From the NCBI GenBank assembly GCA_029215795.1, contig JARDYH010000004.1, positions 33,732,001-33,796,000 of the forward strand: a stretch of DNA of 64,000 nucleotides, written 5' to 3'. Of this stretch, positions 46,605 to 58,151 are shown one piece after another. The notes beneath the pieces are model-generated. The model had not been told where the DNA came from and did not search any database. It saw only the letters and a list, made by a program, of their open reading frames with translations. A program made the translations under genes and the position numbers. This DNA is from Anniella stebbinsi. Taxonomy: Eukaryota > Chordata > Lepidosauria > Squamata > Anniellidae. Positions within the stretch are counted from its first letter, which is position 1; each line of letters starts with the position of its first letter.

Positions 46605-46690
46605 GTTACAGTCCTAAACATACTTATCTGGCATGGAAGTAAGTCACCTTGAACTCAAGGGGCCTTACTTCTGGGAAGAGACATATACAA
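46605..46690. mobile_element. Palindromic MITE fragment (squamate type)
   Basis: GGTTACAGTCCTAAACATACTT-like left end and the foldback GGAAGTAAGTCACCTTGAACTC / AAGGGGCCTTACTTC are the pattern of a very common squamate MITE. The right end is lost. Confidence 0.5.
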
Positions 46691-48484
46691 AGCTGTGTAC
46701 GCAAACAGCCAACATTTCCCCAAGGAATGTCTGTAGGAATGATGCCACATCATCACATAGCATCATTCCTGTGGGAAATTGGCAGCCAGGCTGCCACATG
46801 CAGCCCAGTTGTTGCTTGAAGCAGCAGCAGCATGGCTTTAACTTAAAAAAAAGGAAGAAAGAAAAAAAGAAAGACCACCCAGCCACCTCCTCTACCAATA
46901 ATAATCCCACCTCCAGCCAAATGATCTTTGGGAAGTTGTTGACCCCATCCAAATGTGCTGAAAAAAAGTTCCTTACACAATGATGCTACATGTATTGGGA
47001 TTATACTGTAAATATTACAGCTTTAACAGTTGTACCACAATAACATAAAATAAAGCTTTGAGGACACCCACAGAGCTAATGCTTTGATGGTGTAAGTGCT
47101 TTAAGGATATAAGTGCAGCTCAGTTTCTTTGATGGGTATAGCAGACCATGTAAAGCAGCTTAGAGTTCATAATAAACAGAAGCCAGGATGAATAAGCAAA
47201 GTTGAGTAAGAGCATCAAAGAGGGGGTGACCATGTATTTACTAAGTACGATTGCAGGGAAGTGAATGTTCTGGTCCAGTGAAGAACATGGGAAAGAACTG
47301 AGAAAGCAACATCAAACGGGTGAAAGGGAAGTGAAACGTTAGGAAAATGTTCACAAAGTTGAATCATTGCTCAGCAAAGGGCCCAACTATGGTGATAAAA
47401 AAGATATACAATGCCATAGGAATAAGAAAGAAGAAGAAGAGGGGTTGTGTTTGAATGAGGAAATATAAAAGGCATAAAACATCAGCATCCAAGCTCAGCC
47501 CAGCGGATGATGACAATGATTAAAAAATGCAAGACTGCAGAATGAAGAGGTATAGATAAGAAAATACGAGAGGCTGAATATGAAAGCAAAGAACAAGACA
47601 ATGGCTATTTTCTCTCTCTCAAAGAACTGTTGGGGTGAATTAAAGCAGTCAATGGGATTGAATAATGAAACGGCATGAATAATGAAATAATAATAATACA
47701 AAATGTGACAACCAAGCATGATGCAAATAAAGCGCTATCATGGGAAGTGAGGGACTGTGCTCACTGTATTATTTACTGAGCAGAAAATAGGCTGGTTCAA
47801 GATTGTTGTCCCAACGTGCCTTCAAGTTTACAACCTCTGCACTGGAGCTTTCACTACTTTTTGACCTTTTATACTGTATTGTATATGTACTTGAAAATTA
47901 GGCCACTTGATATTAATGGAAGCTCCTTTCCAAGCAATTAGGCTTAGAATCACATTTTCTCTGTATTGATTATACATAGTGTATTTATATACCATGTTTT
48001 CCTCAAATGCATTGTGCTTGAAGCGACTCATGGAAAATAAGGTGTCAACAGTCTAAATACTATACGTATCACTAACCGTAATAACAATAATACATTGCAG
48101 TATAATACTGACAGTTCAGTAATTCTCTAACAGTTCATGTAAAGCATAGCAAAGGTTTAAATAAACATAAACATACTCCAGTCTTCCCCAAAAGAGCTCA
48201 AAGCAGCTTACATATGGTTTCTAGGAAAGGAAACCTCCCATCTAAGCCACTTACAGGGCCACATCTGTTTAGTTGCCAAAGTAGATGTGCATCACATGCC
48301 TTCACACCATTCTCTGGGGCATGACTAATTCAGATAAGTCCCACTCTGCACGGAGTTGTATTGAAAGCAATACACCTCATGTTAGTCACACAATTAGCTT
48401 CTTTTATTGGGATTTAGACGTTAGTAACTTTAGCGAGAATGTTGGTCAAACATTCAGGTTGAAGACAAGAGCCCCTTCATTATG

Positions 48485-48551
48485 TTCAGATGCTCATTCC
48501 AGGGTGAGACTTCAATTGCTGGATGGAGATCCTCATTCAGACAACATCAAT
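48485..48551 (+). pseudogene. PTPRT: Partial duplicate of the PTPRT exon at 50463-50539
   Basis: 48490-48551 matches the first 62 bases of the 50463 exon with six substitutions (about 90 percent), and the preceding TTCAG acceptor is also kept. Relative to the true exon the copy changes Asp to Ala in the first full codon and the Tyr of DYIN to Asn. Similarity stops abruptly after the INA-equivalent position: the last 15 exon bases and the donor GTAAGT are absent, and the flanking introns show no similarity. If spliced from the 40545 donor the frame stays open to a TGA at 48660-48662. Most likely a dead exon fragment; an alternative terminal exon is possible but unproven. Confidence 0.85.
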
Positions 48552-49511
48552 TCATTGGCTCCACTCATGTCATCACTTTTCCTGCTAGTCCTGCCCCCAA
48601 ACAATGCGCTAAGGGATTGTCTGCATTGTGGAGGTTTGAATGCACGTAGGCTTCCTCCATGAGCTGGAATCCTGCACAATCAGGGTTCAGGCTCATGGGG
48701 AAAGCCTATACATGTTCAGCAGGCATCCCCATTGCAGATATGCCCTCCAATGATTGGACAGTGTTGGGTTGGGTCCAGCAGAGAAAGCATAGGTAGGAGT
48801 GGTGCCAGCATGCACAGCCATGATCTCTCTCTTTACACAATCTTAATTGCATGGAAAGTAATGGCTGAAGGGGGGAAAGAATAGAACTAGCAGCTTCTGG
48901 GGCAAAGCATTATGCTTAATACCTAGAACCACAACTTCCTTTGCTTTACTTCCCACTTTTCATGAGCACAGAAAGTAAAGTAAAGTGAAAGTCTATGAGC
49001 AGTGAAGTAGTTATTTGCCTATGACTAGGATTTCTGTAGGATTGGTGGTATAAGACTGATATACTGAACTGGGGAATGAAAGATATGTATGAAACAGTTG
49101 TTGGGTTGATCAAAGTATCCTCATGTGGGTAGCTTTCAACAGCTGTCCATTCTGTTTCACTGCTAGTTATTACTAGTGATTATTAATACACCTTTTGTAG
49201 CACAGTGAAATATATTTTTATATCTTCCCAACAGCTTCCAAACATATAGAAGAACATAACTTAAAAGATAAGTTATGGTGTTAGCGTTAACCAAGCATAA
49301 ACCACTAAAAACATGAATAAAATAAAAGGCCTCATTGCCTTCTGAAGAGTGAGCTGTGATCATTAATATTTCTGAGCCATGCTTTATAAGCAAAGGGAAC
49401 TTCACACTTTTGAGCAAAATAAATCCCCATGAGAGATAAATTCTCCTTACTGTTGCAATGTGCTGTGATTCGGCCACAACATTAAATACTAGGAAGTCTT
49501 AAAGCCCAGCT

Positions 49512-49513
<2 letters not shown>

Positions 49514-49577
<64 letters not shown>
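49514..49577. repeat. (AC)n(AT)n compound microsatellite
   Basis: About 17 AC units running directly into 15 AT units. Confidence 0.95.
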
Positions 49578-49579
<2 letters not shown>

Positions 49580-49766
49580 TCTATTCATTTAAGATTTGTT
49601 TTCTCACTTCAGGAAAATCTGTTCCATAATATGTGGCCATTTCTTACAAACCTTTTCAACCGTGTTCTGTTCCCACTAGAATTCATCCCAATGATGATAA
49701 TCTACTTTCTTTGTACCATAGCCTCTTTGCCTAGCCTCTTATTTGTCTTCTCTTTAAACTTATTTA

Positions 49767-50020
49767 GGGTCTGTTCAGAAGACACCTTAAACCCTGCTGG
49801 TTAAGGCTTTTGGTTAAGCAGCAGGATTTAAGGTGTCTTTTGCGATGCATTTTGCTAAACCCTGCTCACTCACTAACCACAGTCGGACTGTCTGCAGCTG
49901 GGTTAGCAGCTCTAACCGTGGCTTAAAGTGTTGTGTGCTTGTGGTTTGTGGTTACTGCTAACCCCTAGAGAGCCCCCATTTCTCTAACCACAGACCCCAA
50001 AGTGTCATCTGAACAGGCCC
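49767..50020. mobile_element. Harbinger-like MITE, 254 bp, TTA duplication
   Basis: Left GGGTCTGTTCAGAAGACAC and right GTGTCATCTGAACAGGCCC are inverted with two mismatches. TTA is present on both sides (49764-49766, 50021-50023). The interior is a set of TTAACCAC-like palindromic pieces. A related right end (GTCTGAACAGGG then TTA) is seen at about 43877-43891. Confidence 0.78.
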
Positions 50021-50462
50021 TTAGTAACAAGCGTCTCAACTCCCACCAAGCGGCTAGAAGGTGGGAGGTTTAAACCTGTAAAGTTGAGGAGCTCATTCTG
50101 ACACCGAGATGGTTTTGCGATTCAGATTCTTCTCAGCAGTGATTGAGCTACAACTCAGCAAAGAACATCTTACAAAAGGTGCTGATATTTCAAAACCTTT
50201 TGAAGGAAATACTGAGTCCAAGCAGGGTGTTAATAACTCACACTAAAGGTGTTTGAGGAGTGTGAAGTTTGCATTCCAAATAAATAAGAAACTAGTTTCT
50301 GAATAGGCCAGACATGCATTATAGTTTAAAAGAAAGCACAACTAGGATTAAAGAGCTATTTTTCCTGAATTCCCCATGTTCTTGTGTCTTTTTGCCATTC
50401 ATATTCACTTATATGGATGTTTCTTTAAATAACAGCTACACATTTCCCTTGATTATTTTCAG

Positions 50463-50539
50463 ATGATCACTCCAGGGTGAGACTACAATTGCTGGATGGA
50501 GATCCCCATTCAGACTACATAAATGCCAACTATATAGAT
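50463..50539 (+). CDS. PTPRT: PTPRT exon: domain 1, NANYID segment
   Basis: 77 bp. The first two bases finish the Tyr codon; 25 more codons read [20 protein letters not shown] and ANYID. It ends on a full codon before the perfect donor [15 protein letters not shown] is the conserved phosphatase segment following the KNRY motif. [15 protein letters not shown] is the PTPRT form. An M1 MITE begins 126 bp after the donor, and a partial copy of this exon lies 2 kb upstream. Confidence 0.96.
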
Positions 50540-50665
50540 GTAAGTGCAATGAAAACATTTTCCTTTACAAAGAATCCTAACGAACAGGACTGGCTCCAGG
50601 TTCGAGGAGACTCTGGGCAAAGTGCCATCTGGTGGTGTCCCCTCTTTTGTTAGTAAGCCCAAGCT

Positions 50666-50967
50666 TAGGGTGACCACATGGAAAGGAGGACAGGGCTCCT
50701 GTATCTTTGAAAGGGGAATCTCAGCAAGTGTTATTTGTATGCATGCAGCACCTGGTGAAATTCCCTCTTCATCACAACAGACAAGGCTCCAGGAGCCCTG
50801 CCCTCTTTTGAATCTGGTCAAGAGGAAAGGGCTCCTGGAGCTTTAACTGTTGTGATGAAGAGGGAATTTCACCAGCTGCTGCATGCGTACAAATGACACC
50901 TGCTTCCTTTTCTATGCAACTGTTAAAGATACAGGAGCCCTGTCCTCCTTTCCATATGGTCACCCTA
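50666..50967. mobile_element. Foldback hAT-like MITE M1, 302-bp copy
   Basis: Termini TAGGGTGACCACATGG and CCATATGGTCACCCTA. Exact 8-bp duplication CCCAAGCT at 50658-50665 and 50968-50975. The arms carry the M1 motifs GATGAAGAGGGAATTTCACC and GACAGGGCTCCTGTATC. Confidence 0.9.
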
Positions 50968-51267
50968 CCCAAGCTGCGAGCTTGGCTGACTGTGCTGGGG
51001 AATGACAACAAGAGTCTCCAAGTGATACCATCCAGGTGGATCTTCCCGTTATTTAAATTTCCCACAATGCCACTGAGGAAACTAGAATGGGGCATTGTGG
51101 GACATTGAAATAGAGGCTAGTGTAAAATTCCAGAAAATAAACAAACTGGTCTACAAATCCATGGAATCTGTGTGTCTTGGAAAAAGCCAGTTTGCTGCAG
51201 AATCTGTAGGTCTGATTCATAGAAAATCCAAATTCCTTTGATTCTTTTGCAGATTTCTCTTACATCT

Positions 51268-51372
51268 CTAGCTAGATGGTATAAGGCAGTTTCCTATATT
51301 TGTATGATTGAATATGGGCCCTCCTGCATGCAAATCATGTGCCCTACCACTGAGCTATGGTCCTTTCATAAA
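51268..51372 (-). mobile_element. Sauria-type SINE fragment
   Basis: On the minus strand it reads GGACCATAGCTCAGTGGTAG, then TTTGCATGCAGGAGGGCCC, then a shortened body GGAAACTGCCTTATACC. The tRNA-like A box is well kept; the middle is deleted. Confidence 0.75.
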
Positions 51373-52597
51373 CATTACAGAGAACAAAGAGACAAGAGGA
51401 AGTAGCAACTCCGTGTCTCTTATAACATCTACTTTGGCTCTGGTTTCCATATGAATCACTCCCAAGTAAGTATATAAGGGAGTGATGCCTAGCATTTTGA
51501 AGCCCACTAGGTACAAGTACTTTTGTGCATTAAAATAATGTGGGATAATGGAAAGATGGATGCAGACATCAGTTTAAACACTCTCCGGCTCACTAATATA
51601 GACCTCTAAATTCTTGACAAAATGGAGAGCATTAGCAAAGTATTTAACAGCATCCACATTTATTATGTAAGTCTCTTTAATCCTTAATTATAACACCATG
51701 TTTTAAAAAGACACTTCAATTAAGGGTAAGGAAAAACATATTTAATACAGAACAACCCACACGGTTTTAAAAACCACTAATGCCTGATTCAGTTTTGACA
51801 AGAAACAGATGTATGTTTTGCAGATGAGGGGACACAGATTTCTCCGTGCTCGTATTAACGAATAAGCAAGTGAAAGCAGTTTAGGAAGACAATACAGAAA
51901 TACGACAATGGGATCTGGCTTGTATCTTGGCGTTGTCTTCCCTTTTTTGTTGAATCATAAGGAAAATGCAAGGAAAATTGGAGCAGTTCCTGCCATAAAT
52001 AATTTCACCCCCATGACCCACAGATTTTTTTTTCACTCGGTGGATTACTTCCAACCGGTCTGTTATGACGCTCTTATTGGAAAGCCACCAGACAGCTGGT
52101 GATGGTGGAGTGGAATCTGCAACACCAATAGAAATGTTGGTGAATCTCTCTGTATCCCAGCTCAGATATGAGCTTTGGAGTTTTGTGATGCCTATCTTAA
52201 GAGCGCCTTGAATCTCAACCAGTTTACCTGCCTCCCCACTCCCTCCAAGGCACTCAGCCCCTCCATCTCCCAAACCCACCAGCCCTTCCTTTTAAGCCAT
52301 ATTTACTTAATCAACAGTGGTGCTTCAACCACAGGCAGATGCCCTCCCATCTCTGGTACATGGAGTGCTCTGTAGCAGTGCATCAGGACCAAAGGTCCTA
52401 ATCTTCAAACTAAGATCCGATTGCCAAATTAGCACCACTGGCCCTTGGGTAATTTAATCCTTTCCCCCATTTCCACATCCCAGAGATGAACCTTGATATA
52501 TATGGTGCCAGCCAAGCTTCTGACAAAGTAAATGCATGTCAGAAGCACCCCTGAGATGGAAGCTTGTTGAGTTCCCCTCTTTGTTTATTTTTTCCAG

Positions 52598-52634
52598 GGA
52601 TACCATCGGCCTCACCATTACATTGCAACTCAAG
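52598..52634 (+). CDS. PTPRT: PTPRT exon: domain 1, pTyr-loop region
   Basis: A 37-bp micro-exon: acceptor TTTTTTCCAG, 12 codons (GYHRPHHYIATQ) and one base of Gly, then the donor GTAAGA. The segment YIATQGP spans this exon and the next and is conserved in all receptor phosphatases. Arg of the usual HRPRHY is His here, a small change at a variable position. Confidence 0.95.
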
Positions 52635-53928
52635 GTAAGAATAATATATGGTCCAAATGACCAAGTGTAACTACTTTAAATAAATAACTGATATAAAGAT
52701 TTTTAAAAGCAAGATATGCAACCTGCTTAGAAGGCTAATCACCATATGTAGTTTTAAAAATACTTTAGGTTTAGTTTAATATATAAGGATGGAAAAATAA
52801 AAGTATTTCTTGTCCAATACTTTTACATGTGTTATCTCAGAAGTCTGTTCTGTTCTGTTCCATTAATTGGTGATTTTTTAAACAACGATCTTCTCTAAAA
52901 TTAGCATTTAAAAACATTTTTCTAGACATGATTCTCTCGAAACATATGTTTCTAAACATTTTATCTCAAAATACACAGTTTAAAATGCATTAATTTAACT
53001 TTTCCAAGGCAAGAACAAATAGATCATGTTAGCTCAATATCTATTGGAATTTACAAAGAGTACATTCCTCAAATGCCCCTAAGAAAATATAATTTGATTC
53101 TCCTTCCATTCTTACCATTCCCCACACCCAATTGCACTTCACTAGTATTGTCCCTAGTTTCACTAAAGGCCATCTTGTGTTCCTCTGGAGACAAGACTAT
53201 TTATAGCTAGTGCATCTTTTGATCTTTAATTTTAACAACAGCCCCCCTCCCCCCCCCAAAAAAAATTCTGGTCGCAGTATTTTTAGTATTTTGTTTCAGC
53301 AGTGTTTATGATTCTGCTCAAAAGAAAGTGCTACAGAGAAAATTCACAAAGATGAATAGAAGTATCTAGCAACAAATTCCCAAGGAAAAAATATTTCTGT
53401 TAAAAATCACACGTTCATTTTATATTTAACAATGATGAAGCTGCGTCCCAAAAGTATTATCACCTAAGCTCTCGCTAAATAATTGAGAGTATGTTCAAAA
53501 TTCAAGCCGTTGTTTGTATCTAGTAACTATTATGCCCAGATCTAACGCTCTAAATGTAATTATAATTGGTTGTAGAATTGGCTTGACTTCCATATTTTTA
53601 TTGATTGTTATTTATATATTAAAATTCCTTTTAGATTGCCTTTAAGGGTGGAACCCTCCCAAGATGGCATGGCACATGTAATAAAAGAAACTATACATTA
53701 AAAGAGTAAAAATAAGATAAAAACAATTACAAGTAAATGAATAACTTAAAAGTGCAGTATAAAAAAGGTAATAAGAATCAGTGTGACTTTAGAGCTTTCC
53801 TGAAGGTCTCCAATAGAGGGGCCTGGTGACCACTGGATGAGGGTTTGCCTGTTTGATTGGGTCCATTGCTAGCTCCAGTTTTTGGAGGGCCCTTGGGCTA
53901 TATGCCTTCAATGGCCTCCTCCCTCAGT

Positions 53929-53998
53929 GGCCAGATCTACCCCAAGCAGGATTTAGCAGTATGAAAGCAGTTTGAAAGTGGTATATAAAAGGCAGGAG
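53929..53998 (+). mobile_element. MITE family M2, half copy
   Basis: GGCCAGATCTACCCCAAGCAGGATTTAGC followed by AAAGCAGTTTGAAAGTG-like and AAAAGGCAGGAGC; the right half is missing. Confidence 0.65.
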
Positions 53999-54048
53999 CT
54001 TCTTTTCACCATTGTCCCTAGCTGCTATGGCAGCTCTTCAAACTTTTT

Positions 54049-54148
54049 TAGTGTGACCAGATAAAATCCAGGTCAGGGCTCATGTAACTTTTCTCTACAA
54101 CTGTTAAAGTTACATGAGCCCTGACCTGGATTTTATCTGGTCACCCTA
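54049..54148. mobile_element. M1 deletion derivative forming a near-perfect hairpin
   Basis: 100 bp. Left arm TAGTGTGACCAGATAAAATC... and right arm ...GATTTTATCTGGTCACCCTA pair over 42 positions with one mismatch (position 4 or 5), around a loop of about 16 nt (TTCTCTACAACTGTTA). Exact 8-bp duplication AACTTTTT at 54041-54048 and 54149-54156. It shares the M1 motif CTCTACAACTGTTAAAGTTA. Confidence 0.88.
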
Positions 54149-54666
54149 AACTTTTTTTCATCTTTTCTACAACATGCTGGCTTGACTGGCAGAGAGACAG
54201 TGAGCAAGTAGGCAGTGGCATCGACTGCTCCTCCTTCATCTCAGAACCACTGTGGTCTGGAGGAAGAGGCAGGTGAACAAGCAGGTTGAAATGATAAAGA
54301 GGAGGAGCTGGTCCAGGGAGCTCTTGTCAGTGAGCCCTTGTTGAGGTTTGGGCACTCCCTTGATGCCGGCCATGCTTGTGTCACTCAGTAGGCTTCACTT
54401 TGAAGAACAGACAGTCATCCTTAAGAAGCTTGGCTTGGCATTTCAGTTGTGGTAAGGCTGTCGGTGAGAAGTTAGGAAAGCTTCCCAACAAAGACTTTGA
54501 GGGCTACATTTGCCTAAAGCTGCACATAGTTTTATTTGTTGTTATTTCTTTTATTAACTTTTTACTGGTATTAGTTTGGAAAGGCTTTAATATATTTTTA
54601 GCTGTGTAAATTATTGTTTTATACTGTTGAATGGATTTTATCCATATACCACCTTGAGATCTCAAT

Positions 54667-54889
54667 GGCCAAATCTACACCAAGCAGGATATAGTGGCAT
54701 GAAAGCGGCTTATAAAAGGCAGGAGGCACATCAAGCAGAATATAGCGGTATGAAAGTGTTGTATGGTATGTGTCAATGGGTCCCAACAGTCATCAGTGCA
54801 CTTCAATACTGCTATAAAGCAGTAGTGTGGCTCCTGCCTTTTATGTACTGCTTTCATACCGCTATATCCTGCTTGGTGTAGATCTGGCC
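54667..54889. mobile_element. MITE family M2, long copy
   Basis: Starts GGCCAAATCTACACCAAGC and ends GCTTGGTGTAGATCTGGCC, a nearly perfect inverted terminus. AATG precedes the left end as well as following the right, but is too short to count as proof. It contains an inner second start (CATCAAGCAGAATATAGCGG), so it may be an element inside an element. Confidence 0.8.
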
Positions 54890-54985
54890 AATGACATAGG
54901 GTGGGATAAAATTGTTTTAATAAATAAATACTACAACCACCTTTTGGGTGTCCTTTCTCTCTCACACACATCTTCTGCTCCTCAG

Positions 54986-55083
54986 GTCCAATGCAAGAGA
55001 CAGTAAAAGATTTTTGGAGGATGATCTGGCAGGAGAACTCTGCAAGTGTTGTCATGGTCACCAATCTGGTGGAAGTTGGCAGG
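54986..55083 (+). CDS. PTPRT: PTPRT exon: domain 1, DFWRMIW segment
   Basis: 98 bp after the acceptor TCTGCTCCTCAG. Two bases complete Gly, then 32 codons [32 protein letters not shown]; donor GTATGA. DFWRMIW and the VMVTNLVE strand are core phosphatase motifs. [17 protein letters not shown] is the PTPRT form. The first microexon-exon junction keeps YIATQGPM in frame. Confidence 0.96.
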
Positions 55084-55450
55084 GTATGATGACAATTGCC
55101 CAGTGCATTCTTTCGCTTTTGCATGTGTTCATTCCTAAATCCATTCCATCCTGTTTCCACATTAATCTGCAAACACAAAACGGTTATACTAATATATTAT
55201 GCAATTGTGCACAAAAAGATATTTAGATACATATTTAAATAAATTTTAATGTCTTTTGCCACAAAATAGGCATTTCTAAAGTTCCAAAAGTATTTTAATC
55301 CACAGTACACATTAAACACAATTTTGAGTCAGGAAGGTGACTCACATGAGCTCTGGAGGTGTGGATATGATCAGTTCATATCAGAATTTGCACAAATAGT
55401 ATTCCTCAGGTATCCCTACCATAGTAACTTGCATTACCGCCACTGCGTTA

Positions 55451-55485
55451 TTTTCTCAATTTTTCAATTTTTCAATTTTTCAAGA
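55451..55485. repeat. TTTTTCAA short tandem repeat
   Basis: Four to five units of TTTTTCAA in a row. Confidence 0.85.
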
Positions 55486-55552
55486 GTAGCACACCACATG
55501 ACTTAATGTTAAAATAACCAGGTCTTCATATGGTTACAGCTACCACTCTTAG

Positions 55553-55970
55553 GAAGCAATCCTATGCCCCCCATGTAGAGCCTGGGGGGCTATAGGAAAA
55601 TTCATATTCCTGGATCCAAGGTCAGAGACAGTGCTCCAATCGTGGATCCAGAAATCTGCACTCCCTGCCCTTCACAGCCAGTGTGGAGATAACCATGCTG
55701 GCTGCCTCTTCAAAGTCACAAAGAGAGGTGTCAGAAGGTGGGGAGGGCACTGGGAAAGTCAAGATATGACGTATTCCAAGGACTCCCCAGCCTCCTTCCC
55801 TTCCCCTCTGATGTGCCCCAGCTAGATGGGTGAAAATGCCCATCTAGCCAAAATGCAGAGCAGGAGGAGCATGGAGGTGAAGATTGCCTCCACCAGTCCT
55901 CCCACTCTGCACAGGATGCCTGTAAGTCTCTGAGTTCAGAGGCTTATGGGCACTGCCATAGGATTGCCCC
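55553..55970. mobile_element. Possible MITE with CAATCCTATG termini
   Basis: GCAATCCTATG at the left and CATAGGATTGC at the right are perfect inverted 11-mers about 400 bp apart; the inside has a small foldback GCTAGATGGG...CCCATCTAGC. The borders and target duplication are unclear. Confidence 0.45.
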
Positions 55971-56980
55971 GTCATGCAACTATCACATTATAATTTGGTT
56001 GTGTGTTTCTTTTCACTCCTACCTGCTTTCTCTCACACTCAGAAGCCCTTTCCTGATATTAATTTTATTATCTCAGTGTTTGAACATCATTTTGTACAGA
56101 ACTCAAAACCTAACAAGTGTGAGAATGGATTCATATGCCCCACCTTTCCGTATTGTACTGTAGTTTCCGCAGAATGGACTGTGACTATCCTGCTTTCAGA
56201 AAGCTACAGTTTTCTATGCTGGCTAAAAGCAGAGTAGCTACAATTCTGCTGTGAGCTGGACCACTTCAGAGAGATGATTCCATGAGAATTTCAACTTGCA
56301 GAGTGATTATCAAGGCCATTGCAGAGTGGAACAAACAGTTCATCTGAATTAATTTTTCAGTGACTTGGTGAATGAACAGTTTGCTATGGTCAACGTGCTC
56401 CAGCGTGTCCCTGACTAGAATGCAGATGATACTTTTTTTATTGAGATGAATAGTAATTGTATGATTGCTGGTTTGGTTGCTCATAACTTGTTCAACAAAT
56501 CTTACTACATAGTAGGATATGTTCCATTATTCATTTATCTGTAAATGCAAATAAGTATATTGCTTGAGATTATTCAGAATGTAATACTGAAAATATGAAT
56601 AGGGGTGGGGAGATAAGCAGGAAGATTGCATATAATCATAATCATATCCAGTAGAACTATGTGCCACATCCAAATTAATTCTTTCGCATACAGTAAAACA
56701 ATGAATTATGGGTCTACACTAGTGTGTGTGTGATTTGTTCCTTTCTTGTGAGGGGGTTGTACAGAGACAGTGCCACCTTCAGCTGATGCAAGTTGAGTAT
56801 GGGACCAATGCATGATGCACCAGGGTACATGGAAGTGGTAAATGCACTTTGATGCAATTCTGTTTTTTTCCCACTGCAAATCTACATGATTTGGGTTAAT
56901 ATGGTGACAAGACATAAAAATAGAGGTGTATAGTTCTACTTCATGCTCTAGTATTCACGTTGTGATTTTTGCTCTCATAG

Positions 56981-57112
<132 letters not shown>

Positions 57113-57564
57113 TGATTAGGCATGATGGCTCTGTCCTACCTCCAGGATCAGAAACAGCATGCCTCTGAATACCAGTGTCATGGCCCCAAGTCTGGATGCT
57201 TGGTGTCATCCAGAAGAAGACTCTGAGACTAACAAGATTCCAGTAACCCCATTCCAGGGAGGACACTCAGAGACCCCTGGCAAATCACTGAACCCAACAA
57301 CTCAGTCTTCCCATCAACCTCAGCCTCCAAGAATGGCACTACCAAAGCCTCTCAGGTTCCTCAGCCACATAGAAGCTTAAGGCTACCAAAATGAGCATGG
57401 GTCCTGTAAGGTTGCAGTCAGTACCAGTGGGAAGTGGAGTTTCTGAGGAACCGGATTGGATGGTCCTGCTTAAACCTTCCATTGCTGCTAGTCCTTGTTG
57501 GAACAACAACTCCTTCCATGAGGAATGGCTCCAGTGTAGTAGCACCTGCCGAGTGCAGTCAGAA

Positions 57565-57640
57565 GTGTCATTATTTATTTATTTATTTTATTTTATTACA
57601 TTTGTATAGCCGAAGCTCTCTGGGCGGTTTACATAAGATT
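57565..57640 (-). mobile_element. Short LINE/SINE 3' tail
   Basis: (TTTA)n tract followed by ACATTTGTATAGCCGAAGC and TCTCTGGGCGGTTTACAT; same family as 38128-38215. Confidence 0.55.
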
Positions 57641-57906
57641 AGTTTCTGCCTTGCTGATTACCCAGCATAATTGCCAACTAAATTTGACCCTTGTCTTGCT
57701 AGTTATAGCAGCCTTCTAAACGAGCCTTCCTGAGCACCTGATTGACTGGCCACTTTGCATGCGTCCGAGTTCGGCCTAGCCAGGACAACCTGTAGCTGTG
57801 TGGGGAAACAGCAGGACAGAGCCCTTGTTGTCATATCCTATATATGGGTTTCCCATAAGCCAGGACTGGGGAACCAGCCAGGAGTCACTTGCCAGTGATG
57901 ATCAAG

Positions 57907-58151
57907 TAGGGTGACCATATGAAAAGGAGGAAAAGACTCCTGTATCTTTAACAGTTGTATAGAATAGGGAAAGCTATACTAGAATTACCAGATACAAAAG
58001 AGGGAAGGGCTCCTGCATCTTTAACTGTTGTGATGAAGAGGGAATTTCCCTAGGTGCTGCTTACATACAAATGGCATCTGCTGAAATTCCCTTTTCTATA
58101 TAACTGTTAAAGATACAGGAGCCCTGTCCTCCTTTTCATATGATCATCCTA
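57907..58151. mobile_element. Foldback hAT-like MITE M1, 245-bp eroded copy
   Basis: Termini TAGGGTGACCATATGAAAAG and CTTTTCATATGATCATCCTA. Flanks TGATCAAG and TGGCCAGG differ at three transition positions, which fits a decayed 8-bp duplication. The left arm is shortened. Confidence 0.8.

Larger units (their letters stand above)
50540..52597 (+). other. PTPRT: PTPRT intron (2.1 kb)
   Basis: Phase 0. Contains an M1 MITE (50666-50967), a Sauria-type SINE head (51268-51372) and otherwise unremarkable AT-rich sequence (51373-52560), where I see nothing. Confidence 0.9.
52635..54985 (+). other. PTPRT: PTPRT intron (2.35 kb)
   Basis: Phase 1. 52635-53590 shows nothing but AT-rich sequence. 53590-53928 looks like a decayed LINE 3' end. 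Then M2 (53929-53998), the M1 hairpin (54049-54148), unassigned repeat-like sequence, and a full M2 copy (54667-54889). Confidence 0.88.
55084..56980 (+). other. PTPRT: PTPRT intron (1.9 kb)
   Basis: Phase 0. Holds a TTTTTCAA minisatellite (55451-55485), a possible MITE with CAATCCTATG termini (55553-55970) and otherwise nothing I recognise (56000-56980). Confidence 0.9.

Noticed and set aside
48285..48662. 125-codon plus-strand ORF taken as a new gene
   Set aside because: Its only recognisable part is the partial copy of the PTPRT exon at 48490-48551; the upstream codons are intron read by chance.
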